Assembly (NCBI GenBank): GCA_035529075.1
Contig: DATKXK010000018.1
Location: 112,324-176,323, forward strand
Reading direction: 5' to 3'
DNA length: 64,000 bases
Origin: Acidobacteriota bacterium
Lineage (GTDB): Bacteria > Zixibacteria > MSB-5A5 > GN15 > FEB-12
Positions 18,293-28,019 of the stretch are shown piece by piece (the stretch's first letter is position 1; every line of letters starts with the position of its first letter). The translations under genes were made by a program, and so were the position numbers. The notes below the pieces were generated by a model. It was given only the letters and a program-made list of their open reading frames with translations, was not told the DNA's origin and ran no database searches.

Positions 18293-19777
18293 ATCACTCT
18301 CGGAGAACTCATACGGGGATTCGACGAGGCCGTGCTGCACGGCGACGGTGCAGTGGAAATCGCCCGGGTGGAATACGATTCCCGGATGATCGGCCCGGAC
18401 TCCCTGTTCTTTGCCGTAAGAGGATATCGCCGGGACGGCCACGATTTCCTGAAGCAGGCTTACGACAACGGTGCCGTTGCGGCCATGGGCGAACGCGACA
18501 ACGGTGACCCTATCCCCACGTACGTCCACGTCCCCGACATTCGCAAGGCCATGGCGGACGTTTCGGCCCGGTTTTACGGCAGCCCGGGGCAGAAGCTCAA
18601 GGCGTACGCCGTTACCGGGACCAACGGCAAGACGACCACCTGCATGATGCTGCGGGAGATTCTCGCGTTATCCAACGGCTGCACCGGCCTGGTGACATCG
18701 CAGGTCTACGATACGGGGAAGGAAAAGTTCACGGCGGAGCGAACGACGCCGGAGTCGCTCGACCTCCAGCGCCTGCTGTACCTCATGAAGAAAAACCAGT
18801 GCGTCAACGTCGTGATAGAAGCTTCGTCGCACGCGCTCGTAATGCACCGCCTGGACAACGTCAATTTCCGCGTGGCCGTATATACGAATCTTACCCGCGA
18901 CCACTTGGACTTTCACAAGACCATGGAGGAGTACCTCAAGGCCAAGGCGTCGCTCCTGGACAAGCTGGACGGCCGTCTCGGGCACGCCGTGATAAACCTC
19001 GACGTCCCGGAGTTCAAACCGTTGTTCGGACGGGCGGTGGCATCTTTTCTCAGCTACTCACTGGATAACCGCCAGGCCGACGTCCGCTGCGGGGAGCACG
19101 CGTTCAGGGCGGACGGCACGATCTTCGATCTTGTCACGCCGATGGGAAACCGAACCGTCCGCATTAAACTGCCCGGCCGGTTCAACCTCATGAACGCCCT
19201 GGCCGCCGCCGCCGGCGGGCTGGCCAGCGGTGCCGATCTCGACAGTGTCGTTGCCGGCCTTGAAAGAACGATGCCGGTGCCGGGCCGGCTGAACTCGATC
19301 GACGTCGGACAGCCGTTCGCCGTGTACGTCGATTACGCCCATACCCCGGATGCGATTGAACGCCTGTGCGAGGCGGTTCGTGAACTCAGCCGGGGGCGCC
19401 TGCTGCTGCTGTTCGGCTGCGGGGGCGATCGCGACCGAGGCAAGCGGCCCATGATGGGCCGGGCCGCGGCCAGGTGCGCCGACTATATCGTAGTTACGTC
19501 CGACAACCCGCGCGGCGAGGATGCCCGGGCCATAATCGGCGACATCAAGCCGGGGCTGAAGGGCGCGGAATACGAGATCCACGTCGATCGCAGGGAAGGA
19601 ATCGCCGCTATAGTGCGCAAGGCCGGGCCCGGGGACGCCGTGGTGCTGGCCGGCAAGGGAGCGGAAACCTACCAGGAGATCAAGGGGGCCCGACACCCCT
19701 TTGACGAGGTAGCCGAGGTGAAGGCGGCCGTTGCGTCGCTGACTCTCGACGAAAAGACAACGGACGAGGGCAAGTGA
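18293..19777 (+). CDS. murE: UDP-MurNAc-tripeptide synthetase (meso-DAP adding), probable ATC start
   Basis: MurE adds the third stem-peptide residue to UDP-MurNAc-L-Ala-D-Glu. TGTNGKTTT is the ATP loop. DNPRGE starting at Asp404 is the motif that selects meso-diaminopimelate rather than lysine. The first canonical start (GTG 18332) would cut off ITLGELIRGFDEA, which matches normal MurE N-termini (M-x-L-x-x-L-L). AAGGAG at 18281-18286 lies six bases from ATC 18293, and no ATG, GTG or TTG occurs in frame there, so ATC initiation is proposed. From ATC the protein is 494 residues. The function is firm; the start is inferred. Confidence 0.93.
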   Translation: MTLGELIRGFDEAVLHGDGAVEIARVEYDSRMIGPDSLFFAVRGYRRDGHDFLKQAYDNGAVAAMGERDNGDPIPTYVHVPDIRKAMADVSARFYGSPGQKLKAYAVTGTNGKTTTCMMLREILALSNGCTGLVTSQVYDTGKEKFTAERTTPESLDLQRLLYLMKKNQCVNVVIEASSHALVMHRLDNVNFRVAVYTNLTRDHLDFHKTMEEYLKAKASLLDKLDGRLGHAVINLDVPEFKPLFGRAVASFLSYSLDNRQADVRCGEHAFRADGTIFDLVTPMGNRTVRIKLPGRFNLMNALAAAAGGLASGADLDSVVAGLERTMPVPGRLNSIDVGQPFAVYVDYAHTPDAIERLCEAVRELSRGRLLLLFGCGGDRDRGKRPMMGRAAARCADYIVVTSDNPRGEDARAIIGDIKPGLKGAEYEIHVDRREGIAAIVRKAGPGDAVVLAGKGAETYQEIKGARHPFDEVAEVKAAVASLTLDEKTTDEGK

Positions 19778-21168
19778 TCACACTGAGTTTCGACAAGCTT
19801 ATGCGCGTGACCGGTGGGGCGCTCAACGAGGCGTCTCACGGTGATCAAACGTTCCGCGGGGTCTCCATTGACAGCCGCACGCTGAGTCCGGGGGAATTGT
19901 TTGTGGCCTTGCCCGGAGAGCGTAACGACGGTCACAATTACATAGACCAGGCTATCGAGCGCGGCGCCGCCGGCGCCCTGCTGCAGTCCGAGGCCGTCCG
20001 GTCATCACCGGCCCGGTATCGCTTTCCTGTCGTGGCCGTGGCGGACAGTCATCAGGCCCTGATCGAACTGGCTCAACATTACCGGGAACGCGTCGGCGCC
20101 AGGCGGGTCGGTATTACCGGCTCCAACGGTAAGACGACGACCAAGGAAGTTGCCTTCCGCCTGCTCCAGGCAGTCCAGGACGGAGTGTTTCGGTCACCGG
20201 GCAACTACAACAACCTTTACGGCATGCCGCTGGCGTTGCTGGCCATGCCGCAGGAGACGAAGATTGCCCTGCTCGAAATGGGCATTTCCTCACCGGGCGA
20301 GATGACTCGCCTGGCGGAGATTGTACGGCCCGACGTCATGCTTATCACCAACGTCGGCCCGTCTCATCTTGAATTTCTCGATTCGGTCGAGGGCGTGGCC
20401 CGGGCCAAACTCGAAGTAGTACCGACCATGTCGGCCGACCAGCCAGTGATTATCAACGCCGACGACGACGTTCTCGTGCGGGAAACGGTCAGGTTGCGCA
20501 AGGACTACGTATCCTTCGGCATCAGGAAACCGGCCACGTTCACGCCGACGGCGGTAAAGCGTGATGCCTCCGGCGTGACGGTAGTGCGTATCGGCAAGGC
20601 CACCTTCCGGCTTCCACTCTTCGGACAGTACCAGGTCTACAACCTGCTGGCGGCGTACGCCGTTGTGCATACGCTCGGCGGTCGCCTTGACGGCGTCGAT
20701 ACGGCGGCACTCAGCTTTGAGTCCGTGCCCCTGCGCGGTGAGACGGTGACCAGTCACGGTGTCACGTTTATCGTCGACTGTTACAACGCCAACCCGGACT
20801 CCGTCAAGTCCGCCCTGGCGTCGTTTGCCGAGTGCAACGATCACGGCCGCCGGCTCATAATCCTGGGGGATATGCTCGAACTCGGCTCGAGCAGCGAGCG
20901 GTACCACAGGGAAATAGGACGAGCCCTGGCTGAACTGACGTTCGATTACGCGGCCCTGGTCGGCCCTATGACGCGGCACACGGTGGACGAAGCGGTCAGC
21001 GTCGGTGTGGCTCCGAACGTATTGGAGCACTTCGAGAGCGCCGACCTGTGCGCCGAAAGGATGAAAGCCAAACTTCGCGACGGTGACCTGGTCTACGTCA
21101 AGGGCTCGCGGGGAATCGGCCTGGAAGTGATCGTCCGGCAGTGGACCGGGCGGGAGGAGGAGGCCTGA
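19774..21168 (+). CDS. murF: UDP-MurNAc-tripeptide--D-Ala-D-Ala ligase
   Basis: MurF completes the cytoplasmic pentapeptide precursor. The 464-residue protein shows the N-terminal SIDSRTLSPGELFVAL block, the ATP loop GITGSNGKTTTKE, GNYNNLYGMPLALL, EMGISSPGEM and NADDD, in the family's order and length. GTG start overlapping murE by 4 bases. It lies between murE and mraY as in most dcw clusters. Confidence 0.97.
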   Translation: MITLSFDKLMRVTGGALNEASHGDQTFRGVSIDSRTLSPGELFVALPGERNDGHNYIDQAIERGAAGALLQSEAVRSSPARYRFPVVAVADSHQALIELAQHYRERVGARRVGITGSNGKTTTKEVAFRLLQAVQDGVFRSPGNYNNLYGMPLALLAMPQETKIALLEMGISSPGEMTRLAEIVRPDVMLITNVGPSHLEFLDSVEGVARAKLEVVPTMSADQPVIINADDDVLVRETVRLRKDYVSFGIRKPATFTPTAVKRDASGVTVVRIGKATFRLPLFGQYQVYNLLAAYAVVHTLGGRLDGVDTAALSFESVPLRGETVTSHGVTFIVDCYNANPDSVKSALASFAECNDHGRRLIILGDMLELGSSSERYHREIGRALAELTFDYAALVGPMTRHTVDEAVSVGVAPNVLEHFESADLCAERMKAKLRDGDLVYVKGSRGIGLEVIVRQWTGREEEA

Positions 21169-22256
21169 TGCTGTATCATCTGCTGTATCCCCTTACCCAG
21201 TACCTCTCGGGGTTGAACCTGTTCAGGTACATCACGTTCCGGACGACCGGCGCCACCGTCACAGCCATCTTCATTTGTCTCGTTCTGGGGCCGTTCTTCA
21301 TCCGCCTGCTGCGAAAGTACCAGGTGGCGGAGAAAATTCGCCCGGACGGGCCGGCCAGCCACAAAAAGAAGGAAGGCACACCGACTATGGGCGGCCTGAT
21401 CATTCTGGCCGGGATAGTCATCCCCACGCTGCTTTGGGCCGACCTGACGAATTACTATGTCCTGATGGTTCTTCTGGTGACCGTCTGGCTGGGCGCCATC
21501 GGCTTTATGGACGATTATCTCAAGGCCATCCGACGCCAGTCCAGGGGGCTGGTGGCGAGGAAGAAGATGATCGGCCAGGTGCTCCTGGGGGCCGTCTTCG
21601 GCCTCCTTCTGACCTACGTTGCTCCCGGCGGCCTGTACGACGGCACGACCGGTATTCCGTTTTTCAAGAACTACGTGCTGAACCTCGGCGTCGTGTACGT
21701 GCCGTTCATCATTATCGTCATCACCGGGGCCTCGAATGCCGTGAATCTCACGGACGGTCTTGACGGTCTCGCTATCGGTCTGTGCGCGCTCTGCTTTGTC
21801 GCCTTCGGCGGCATGGTCTACGTAAGCGGCCGTTTGGATTACTCGAGCTACCTGCAGATCGAGTACTTCCCGGGCACCGGCGAGCTCGCGGTTTTCTGCG
21901 GCGCGGCGGTCGGTTCCGCCCTCGGGTTTCTCTGGTTCAATTCACATCCGGCGGAGGTCTTCATGGGGGACACGGGATCTCTTGCCCTCGGCGGGGCGCT
22001 CGGCGCCATCGCCATCCTTATCAAGAAAGAACTGCTGCTGGTCATCGTCGGGGGCGTGTTCGTCATGACCGCCCTGTCGGTGATCATTCAGGTATTGTCA
22101 TACAGGTATCGAGGCGGGAAACGCGTTTTCAAGATGGCTCCGCTTCACCACCACTTCGAGTTGCTCGGGTGGGCGGAGCCTAAGGTAGTTGTGCGATTCT
22201 GGATCATTGGAGCGCTGTGCGTTCTTCTGACTCTGGCGACGCTGAAGGTAAGATGA
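21168..22256 (+). CDS. mraY: Phospho-N-acetylmuramoyl-pentapeptide-transferase
   Basis: MraY transfers phospho-MurNAc-pentapeptide to undecaprenyl phosphate, making lipid I. The 362-residue integral membrane protein has about ten hydrophobic helices. It carries the family motifs HKKKEGTPTMGG, FMDDYLK, NLTDGLDGLA, FMGDTGSLALGG and APLHHHFELLGW. The start ATG 21168 shares a base with the murF stop and follows GGGAGGAGGAGG. A longer frame from 21141 would add nine residues not seen in the family and is not used. Confidence 0.97.
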   Translation: MLYHLLYPLTQYLSGLNLFRYITFRTTGATVTAIFICLVLGPFFIRLLRKYQVAEKIRPDGPASHKKKEGTPTMGGLIILAGIVIPTLLWADLTNYYVLMVLLVTVWLGAIGFMDDYLKAIRRQSRGLVARKKMIGQVLLGAVFGLLLTYVAPGGLYDGTTGIPFFKNYVLNLGVVYVPFIIIVITGASNAVNLTDGLDGLAIGLCALCFVAFGGMVYVSGRLDYSSYLQIEYFPGTGELAVFCGAAVGSALGFLWFNSHPAEVFMGDTGSLALGGALGAIAILIKKELLLVIVGGVFVMTALSVIIQVLSYRYRGGKRVFKMAPLHHHFELLGWAEPKVVVRFWIIGALCVLLTLATLKVR

Positions 22257-23644
22257 CGGCGGAAGAGAGAATAAACGGTCGCAAGATCGGTGTTGTCGGG
22301 ATGGCTCGTTCCGGCATGGCCGTGGCACGACTGGCGCTCAAGCACGGCGCCTCTGTCTTCGTGTCAGATGCCGCGCCGCCGGCCGGGCTGACCGGTCAGA
22401 CCGATGAACTGTCGCGGGCGGGAATCGAATTCGAGACCGGCGGGCACACCGAGCGGCTGCTCAGCCGCGATTACCTCGTGTTGTCGCCCGGCGTGCCGCT
22501 GACCGTGGAAATTCTGCGGGCCGCCGCCGAGAGGGGTATCCCGTTTTTCTCGGAACTGGAATTTGCCTCCTGGCTTTACCGGGGAAGCATCATCGGCGTC
22601 ACCGGCTCCAACGGCAAAACGACCACCGCCTCTTTACTCGGCGAAATCCTCGCCGCCGACGGGCGAGACGTGCGCGTATGCGGCAATATCGGCCTGCCCT
22701 TTGCCGAGGTGGTGGAAGCACTGACCGAATCGTCAGTGGCCGTGGTGGAGGTCTCGACGTTCCAGCTTGAGACCATCGCCGACTTCCACCCGCACGTCGC
22801 CGTCATCCTTAACCTGACTCCGGATCATCTCGACCGGCACGGTACTTTCGAAACCTACAAACGGATCAAGTACCGCATAACTGAGAACCAGACCGCGGAC
22901 GACTATTTCGTCCTTAACCGGGACGATGCCGAATCCATGGCCGATGACCCGCCGTCGCGCGCGTCCCGCCTGTATTTCAGCACCGGCCGGCGTGACGGTG
23001 TGGCCGCCTTCGTTGATAACGGCACTTTGTACGTGCAGGTATCGGATGCTCCGGCCGCTGTCGTTCGGTGCGACGAGATTCGCATTCCCGGTCCGCACAA
23101 CCTGCAGAACGCCGCCGCTGCGGCCGTCGTGGCGACGCTGTGCGAGGTCGAGGCCGCCACCATCGGGGACGTACTGCGGTCGTTCCCCGGTGTGGAACAC
23201 CGCCTGGAGGCGGTCGGAACGGTGGCCGGCGTGGCGTTCGTCAACGATTCCAAGGCCACCAACGTCGACTCGGTCTGTTATGCCCTGAAGTCCCTGCCGG
23301 GACCCGTCCATCTGATATGCGGCGGGCGGCACAAGGGCGCCGGTTATGATCCGATCATTGCGGCCGGGCAAAACAGAATCAAGGGGTTGGTTCTCATCGG
23401 CGAGGCGCGTGACATGATATTTGAGGCCCTGGGCAGATCGTTCCCCGCCCGGTTCGCCGATTCCCTCGAGGAAGCCGTCCGGAAAGCGTTTGAAGATGCC
23501 GTGCCGGGCGAGACAGTGGTCCTGTCGCCGGGCTGTGCCAGTTTTGACATGTTCGACGATTTCGAACACCGCGGCCGTGTCTTTAAGACCGCCGTGCAGG
23601 CGTTGAAAAACAATCGAAACAGCAATGAAAAAGTCTCGCGCTGA
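22253..23644 (+). CDS. murD: UDP-N-acetylmuramoylalanine--D-glutamate ligase
   Basis: MurD adds D-Glu to UDP-MurNAc-L-Ala. ATG 22253 overlaps the mraY stop as ATGA and gives MTAEERINGRKIGVVGMARSG, the normal N-terminus. The ATP loop GVTGSNGKTTT lies near residue 120, with NLTPDHLDRHG and VNDSKATN later. At 463 residues it has the family length. It overlaps ftsW by 20 bases. Confidence 0.97.
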   Translation: MTAEERINGRKIGVVGMARSGMAVARLALKHGASVFVSDAAPPAGLTGQTDELSRAGIEFETGGHTERLLSRDYLVLSPGVPLTVEILRAAAERGIPFFSELEFASWLYRGSIIGVTGSNGKTTTASLLGEILAADGRDVRVCGNIGLPFAEVVEALTESSVAVVEVSTFQLETIADFHPHVAVILNLTPDHLDRHGTFETYKRIKYRITENQTADDYFVLNRDDAESMADDPPSRASRLYFSTGRRDGVAAFVDNGTLYVQVSDAPAAVVRCDEIRIPGPHNLQNAAAAAVVATLCEVEAATIGDVLRSFPGVEHRLEAVGTVAGVAFVNDSKATNVDSVCYALKSLPGPVHLICGGRHKGAGYDPIIAAGQNRIKGLVLIGEARDMIFEALGRSFPARFADSLEEAVRKAFEDAVPGETVVLSPGCASFDMFDDFEHRGRVFKTAVQALKNNRNSNEKVSR

Positions 23645-24722
23645 AAACCGCTACGACGAGGGGTTGCTCCTCGGCTACCTGGTCACACTGGTCGCCGGGC
23701 TGATCATGGTCTACTCGACTTCATCGATCATCGCTGAGAGCCGTTTCGGTTCGCACCTGTATTTTCTCAAGCATCAGATGATCTGGACCGTGCTGTCACT
23801 TTTGACGGTGTTCGTTATCTACCGGCTGGACCTGAAACGGCTGGCCGTGTACTCGGTGCCCGCGCTTATGCTGACTTTCGTCCTGCTTATGCTTGTGTTT
23901 GTCATGCCCGCGCGAAACGGTTCTCACCGGTGGTTGACCATGGGGCCGCTGACCCTGCAGCCCTCGGAATTGTTCAAGTTTCTGGTTGTGGCTTACCTGG
24001 CTTTTTCGCTGTCCAATCCAAAACGGAATCTCGGCGACCCGAAGCAACTGGCATTTCCATACGTGCCGATAATCGGCCTGGGCCTGGCCCTGATCCTGGC
24101 TGAACCCGATCTTGGCACCTGCGTGGTGCTGTGCCTGACGGCCCTGGGGATGTTCTTCCTGGCCGGGGCGCGTCTGAGGCATCTGTATGCGGCGCTCGTT
24201 CCCCCGGCGCTGATCGCGTCGTTCTTTGTGTTTGTCCTTGGATACAAGAAGGCCCGCATCCTCGATTACGTTGCGTCCGTTATCGATCCCATTCAGGGCG
24301 GCTACCACGTCAGGCAGGCGGCCCTGACGCTCGGCTGCGGCGGCCTGCTCGGCACCGGCCTTGGAGAAGGCCGTCAGAAGCTCTTCTACCTGCCGTATCC
24401 CCATACCGATTTCGTCTTCGCGGCCACTGGTGAGGAGATCGGCCTGCTCGGGCTGTTGCTCGTCATGGGTCTGCTCTCGTTCCTGTTGTGGCGGGGGTGG
24501 AAAATCGCCGCGGCGCAGCCGGACCGGTTCGGTTTCCTGCTCGGAGCCGGCATGACCTGGTCGCTCTTTGTCAACATCGCGATCAACATCGCCGTCGTGA
24601 CTTCCCTGCTTCCCGTCACGGGGCTGGCCCTGCCGTTCTTCTCCTACGGCGGATCTTCACTTCTGATGTCGAGCGCGGCGGTGGGCGTCCTGCTGAATCT
24701 TTCGCGGAGGGTGGCGCGATGA
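23625..24722 (+). CDS. ftsW: Septal peptidoglycan glycosyltransferase FtsW
   Basis: A 365-residue SEDS-family membrane protein with about ten helices. Family signatures include MVYSTSS near the N-terminus, NGSHRWLTMGPLTLQPSELFK (periplasmic loop), LAEPDLGTCVV, GLGEGRQKLFYLPYPHTDFVFAATGEEIG and the C-terminal LPFFSYGGSSLL. FtsW polymerises lipid II at the septum with FtsI. It sits between murD and murG, as usual. Confidence 0.96.
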   Translation: MKKSRAENRYDEGLLLGYLVTLVAGLIMVYSTSSIIAESRFGSHLYFLKHQMIWTVLSLLTVFVIYRLDLKRLAVYSVPALMLTFVLLMLVFVMPARNGSHRWLTMGPLTLQPSELFKFLVVAYLAFSLSNPKRNLGDPKQLAFPYVPIIGLGLALILAEPDLGTCVVLCLTALGMFFLAGARLRHLYAALVPPALIASFFVFVLGYKKARILDYVASVIDPIQGGYHVRQAALTLGCGGLLGTGLGEGRQKLFYLPYPHTDFVFAATGEEIGLLGLLLVMGLLSFLLWRGWKIAAAQPDRFGFLLGAGMTWSLFVNIAINIAVVTSLLPVTGLALPFFSYGGSSLLMSSAAVGVLLNLSRRVAR

Positions 24723-25876
24723 CCGGCGCGGCGAGATCGGCACGTCTTCTGTTCGCCGGCGGTGGTACGGGTGGACACCTGTTCCCGGCCATCGCCATCG
24801 CGGACCGTGTCACTGAGCTGCTCGGTGCCGGACGGAGCATAGACATTCGCCTGGTCGGGACGAAACGGGGCCTGGAGTACCGGATCAGGGAATCACTGGG
24901 GTATCCGTTGGACGTGATCAGCGTGCGAGGACTGGCACGTTCACTCACCATTAAGAACCTGCTGGTGCCGTTCGTGCTGCTGGGGGCGATGATCAAGGCA
25001 CGCTCGTTGCTCAACCGTTTCCGGCCCCACGTCGTCGTCGGCACGGGCGGCTATGTATCGCTGCCGGTTCTCAGGATGGCGGCGGCCGCGAAAATCGCCA
25101 CCGTCCTGCAGGAGCAGAATTCCTATCCCGGCATTTCCAGCCGCAAGATTGCGCCTCACGCGGCGCGCGTCTATCTCGGGTTCGAGGGCGCGCGGCGGCA
25201 CCTGCGTACGCGGGGACGGGTGATGGTGACCGGTAATCCCGTGCGCCGTTCGATCACGAGCGGCAATCGACAAGAGGCTGTCGGAGTTTTCGGACTGGAT
25301 CCGCGGAAGAAAACGATCCTGGTTCTGGGCGGCTCCCAGGGAGCACGTGACCTGAACGCGGCGATTTTGAAAGGCCTGAAGGCGGCTTCACTGCCCGAGG
25401 GTTACCAACTGTTGTGGCAGACGGGGAAGAGGGGTTACAAGGACGTGATCGCGCAAGCGGGTGAAAAGGTAGAACCTCACTCCCTCTTCCCTTTTGAAGA
25501 GCGCATGGACCTGGTTTACGCGGCGACCGATCTGGCCATTGCGCGCGCCGGAGCGCTCACGCTGGCCGAACTGCAGGCCTGCCATATCCCTGCCATTCTG
25601 ATTCCTTACCCGTTTGCGGCCGGCGACCATCAGATCAAGAACGCCCGCGAGGTTGCCGACAGCGGCTTTGCCGAGATTATCGAGCAGGCGGAACTCGACC
25701 GCTGCGATCTGCTCGAACGGGCTGTCACCGTCTGTCGATCCGGTCGGGCGGACCGGATGCGGGAGAGTATCATCAGGGCGACTACCGATAGAAAACCGGC
25801 GGTGGACATTATCGCCGAGGATTTGATCGACTTGCTGGAACAGCAACAGGCATGGGAGGGCGGCGTTGACTCGTGA
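24719..25876 (+). CDS. murG: UDP-GlcNAc:lipid I GlcNAc transferase
   Basis: MurG makes lipid II on the cytoplasmic face of the membrane. ATG 24719 overlaps the ftsW stop (ATGA). The 385-residue protein begins with the GGGTGGHLFPAIAIADR loop near residue 14. It also has VVGTGGYVSLPVLRMA, EQNSYPGISSRKIAP, VTGNPVR, LVLGGSQGARDLN and RAGALTLAELQACHIPAILIPYP with the H-Q-x-x-N-A motif following. The same frame is open far upstream of the ATG, but that part only reads ftsW out of frame. Confidence 0.96.
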   Translation: MTGAARSARLLFAGGGTGGHLFPAIAIADRVTELLGAGRSIDIRLVGTKRGLEYRIRESLGYPLDVISVRGLARSLTIKNLLVPFVLLGAMIKARSLLNRFRPHVVVGTGGYVSLPVLRMAAAAKIATVLQEQNSYPGISSRKIAPHAARVYLGFEGARRHLRTRGRVMVTGNPVRRSITSGNRQEAVGVFGLDPRKKTILVLGGSQGARDLNAAILKGLKAASLPEGYQLLWQTGKRGYKDVIAQAGEKVEPHSLFPFEERMDLVYAATDLAIARAGALTLAELQACHIPAILIPYPFAAGDHQIKNAREVADSGFAEIIEQAELDRCDLLERAVTVCRSGRADRMRESIIRATTDRKPAVDIIAEDLIDLLEQQQAWEGGVDS

Positions 25877-27302
25877 GCTATCGGCGGATGTCAAAACCAG
25901 AGGATTTGTACGCGGCATGGTGATGTTCGGACGATTCAAGAAATTGCATTTCGTCGGTATCGGCGGAGCCGGTATGTCCGGCATTGCGGAGATTCTCCAG
26001 AACCTGGGCTACCATGTCACCGGTTCCGACAGCACGCTCAGCGAAGTCACCGAGTATCTCGGCTCGCTCGGCATCCGGGTTTTCGACGAGCATCGAGCCT
26101 CCAACCTCGAGGATATCGACGTCGTGGTCATCTCGTCGGCCATAGGGGAGAACAACCCGGAAGTGGTCGAAGCGCGGCGCCTGGGAGTTCCCGTCATCAA
26201 ACGTGCCGAGATGCTGGGCGAACTCATGCGGCTCAAGTTCTCGATCGGCGTGGCCGGAACCCACGGCAAGACCACCACGACGTCGATGGTCGGCATGATA
26301 CTCCGTCGGGCCAACCTCAATCCCACGCTGATCGTGGGCGGCATCGTGTCTGAGCTTGGCACCGGCGCCTCGCTCGGCGAAGGGGACTACCTGGTCGCGG
26401 AAGCGGACGAGTACGACCGTTCGATCCTGGCCACCTTTCCGACCATGGCCGTGGTGCTCAATATCGAACCGGACCACCTGGACTGTTATGACGGTATCGA
26501 TGATCTGAAAGAAGCGTTTCTCACGTATATCAACCGCGTTCCGTTTTACGGTTCCGCCATCATATCGGCCGATGACGGCAACATCGCGGAACTCCGGCCG
26601 CGGATCACCCGGCCCTATGCCACTTTCGGCTTCTCGACCGAGGCCGACTACCGGGCGCTCGATATCCGCGCCGAATCCGGGCGCACGATCTTTTCCGTTT
26701 ATCGTCGCGGTGACCTTCTCGGCGAGATCATTGTTCGCGTGCCCGGCCGCCACAACGTGGCCAATGCGCTGGCGGCCATTGCCGCCGCCACCGAACTGGA
26801 GGTTCCGTTTGAAACCATCGCCGATGCCCTCCGATCCTTCAGCGGAGTGGAACGCCGCTTTGAAGTTGTCGGCCGGGTGGATGATATCACCGTCATTGAT
26901 GACTACGCGCATCACCCCTCTGAAATCAGGGCGACCCTGAGCACGGCGCGCGAGAACTACACCGGCCGCCTGGTCGCCGTCTTCCAGCCGCATCTCTACT
27001 CACGCACGCGCGATTTCCTCGAAGAGTTTGCGGAAGTCCTGGCCGCGGCCGACAAGTGCATCCTGACGGATATCTACCCGGCCAGGGAGGAACCGATCCC
27101 CGGTATCACCTCGGATCGTATCAGGCAGGCGGCGCAGGCCGCGGGCGGCGGTGATTTCACGTACGTCGGGGTTAAAGAGAATGCCGTAGACGAGATCGAA
27201 CGAATTGCCCGTCCGGGCGACGTCATCCTTATCATCGGCGCCGGTTCGATAACGCATATTCGCGGCATGGTGCTCGAACGGCTGGGAGGTAAGTTCAAAT
27301 GA
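25866..27302 (+). CDS. murC: UDP-N-acetylmuramate--L-alanine ligase
   Basis: MurC adds the first stem-peptide residue. TTG 25866 follows GGGAGG (25854-25859) by six bases and is taken as the start, giving 478 residues and an 11-base overlap with murG. ATG 25917 or 25923 are possible internal starts with poor ribosome sites. HFVGIGGAGMSGIA, GVAGTHGKTTTTSM, EADEYDRSIL, NIEPDHLDCY and DDYAHHPSEI are the family motifs. The next gene is ftsQ, so murB and ddl are not in their usual place. Confidence 0.97.
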   Translation: MTRELSADVKTRGFVRGMVMFGRFKKLHFVGIGGAGMSGIAEILQNLGYHVTGSDSTLSEVTEYLGSLGIRVFDEHRASNLEDIDVVVISSAIGENNPEVVEARRLGVPVIKRAEMLGELMRLKFSIGVAGTHGKTTTTSMVGMILRRANLNPTLIVGGIVSELGTGASLGEGDYLVAEADEYDRSILATFPTMAVVLNIEPDHLDCYDGIDDLKEAFLTYINRVPFYGSAIISADDGNIAELRPRITRPYATFGFSTEADYRALDIRAESGRTIFSVYRRGDLLGEIIVRVPGRHNVANALAAIAAATELEVPFETIADALRSFSGVERRFEVVGRVDDITVIDDYAHHPSEIRATLSTARENYTGRLVAVFQPHLYSRTRDFLEEFAEVLAAADKCILTDIYPAREEPIPGITSDRIRQAAQAAGGGDFTYVGVKENAVDEIERIARPGDVILIIGAGSITHIRGMVLERLGGKFK

Positions 27303-28018
27303 CCGTGAACCGCAGACGCATCGTGCTGGCGGTGCTGGCCGTGGCGCTCACCGCCGCAGCCGTGACCATCAACGTCACTGACGTGTGCCACCTGGAGGCG
27401 GTGACGCTCAACGGCGAGCCGGTTGAGAACTGGCAGGACGAGTACGGCCTGTCCGAGGATAGAATGATCCTGCGGCAGCCCGTGGACAAGCTCGTGACCG
27501 CCCTGCTTGACCAAGAGGGCGTATTCAAAGTCGACGTCGACTACCAGTTGATGCACGCCATCGATGTGCGCACCAACAACTTTACGCCCGCCTGTTTCGT
27601 GGTGGACGAAAAGAGCGGCCGGCTGAAGGGATTGAACGCGACGGCCCGCGTGGTTCTTCTCGGTCCCTCGGTGGCCGACTGGGAACACCCGGTGCTGACC
27701 AACGTGACGGCCGACCGCCTGTACGACTACTGCGACGACCCGCGGGTGAGGATTATTGTGCCGCAACTGATCGAGCTGCGCGGGGACAACGTGGATCTTT
27801 ACCGCTTGATAAGCGAAGTCGATTTCGGTCGCACGGACTGCCTGATCGTCACCGTCGCCGGGCTGCCGTACCGGCTGAAAGTCGACGCCGCGCAGTTTGA
27901 AAGTCAGATTAATGAATATGTGACGTTCCTCGAGCAATTCGATGCGGACCTGAAGGCCGCTGACGCCCTGGACCTGCGCCTGGACAACATGATCATCAAG
28001 GAAGGTGGAGCGCAGTAG
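27299..28018 (+). CDS. ftsQ: FtsQ/DivIB-like cell-division protein
   Basis: A 239-residue bitopic protein between murC and ftsA, the FtsQ position. A basic N-terminus and one helix (RIVLAVLAVALTAAAVTINV) lead into a POTRA-like region (CHLEAVTLNGEPVENWQDEYGL ... FKVDVDYQLMHAIDV). FtsQ connects FtsL and FtsB to the divisome in the periplasm. Sequence conservation is weak, and position and layout carry the call. GGGAGG precedes the ATG. The C-terminal part is not recognised. Confidence 0.8.
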   Translation: MTVNRRRIVLAVLAVALTAAAVTINVTDVCHLEAVTLNGEPVENWQDEYGLSEDRMILRQPVDKLVTALLDQEGVFKVDVDYQLMHAIDVRTNNFTPACFVVDEKSGRLKGLNATARVVLLGPSVADWEHPVLTNVTADRLYDYCDDPRVRIIVPQLIELRGDNVDLYRLISEVDFGRTDCLIVTVAGLPYRLKVDAAQFESQINEYVTFLEQFDADLKAADALDLRLDNMIIKEGGAQ

Positions 28019-28019
28019 C

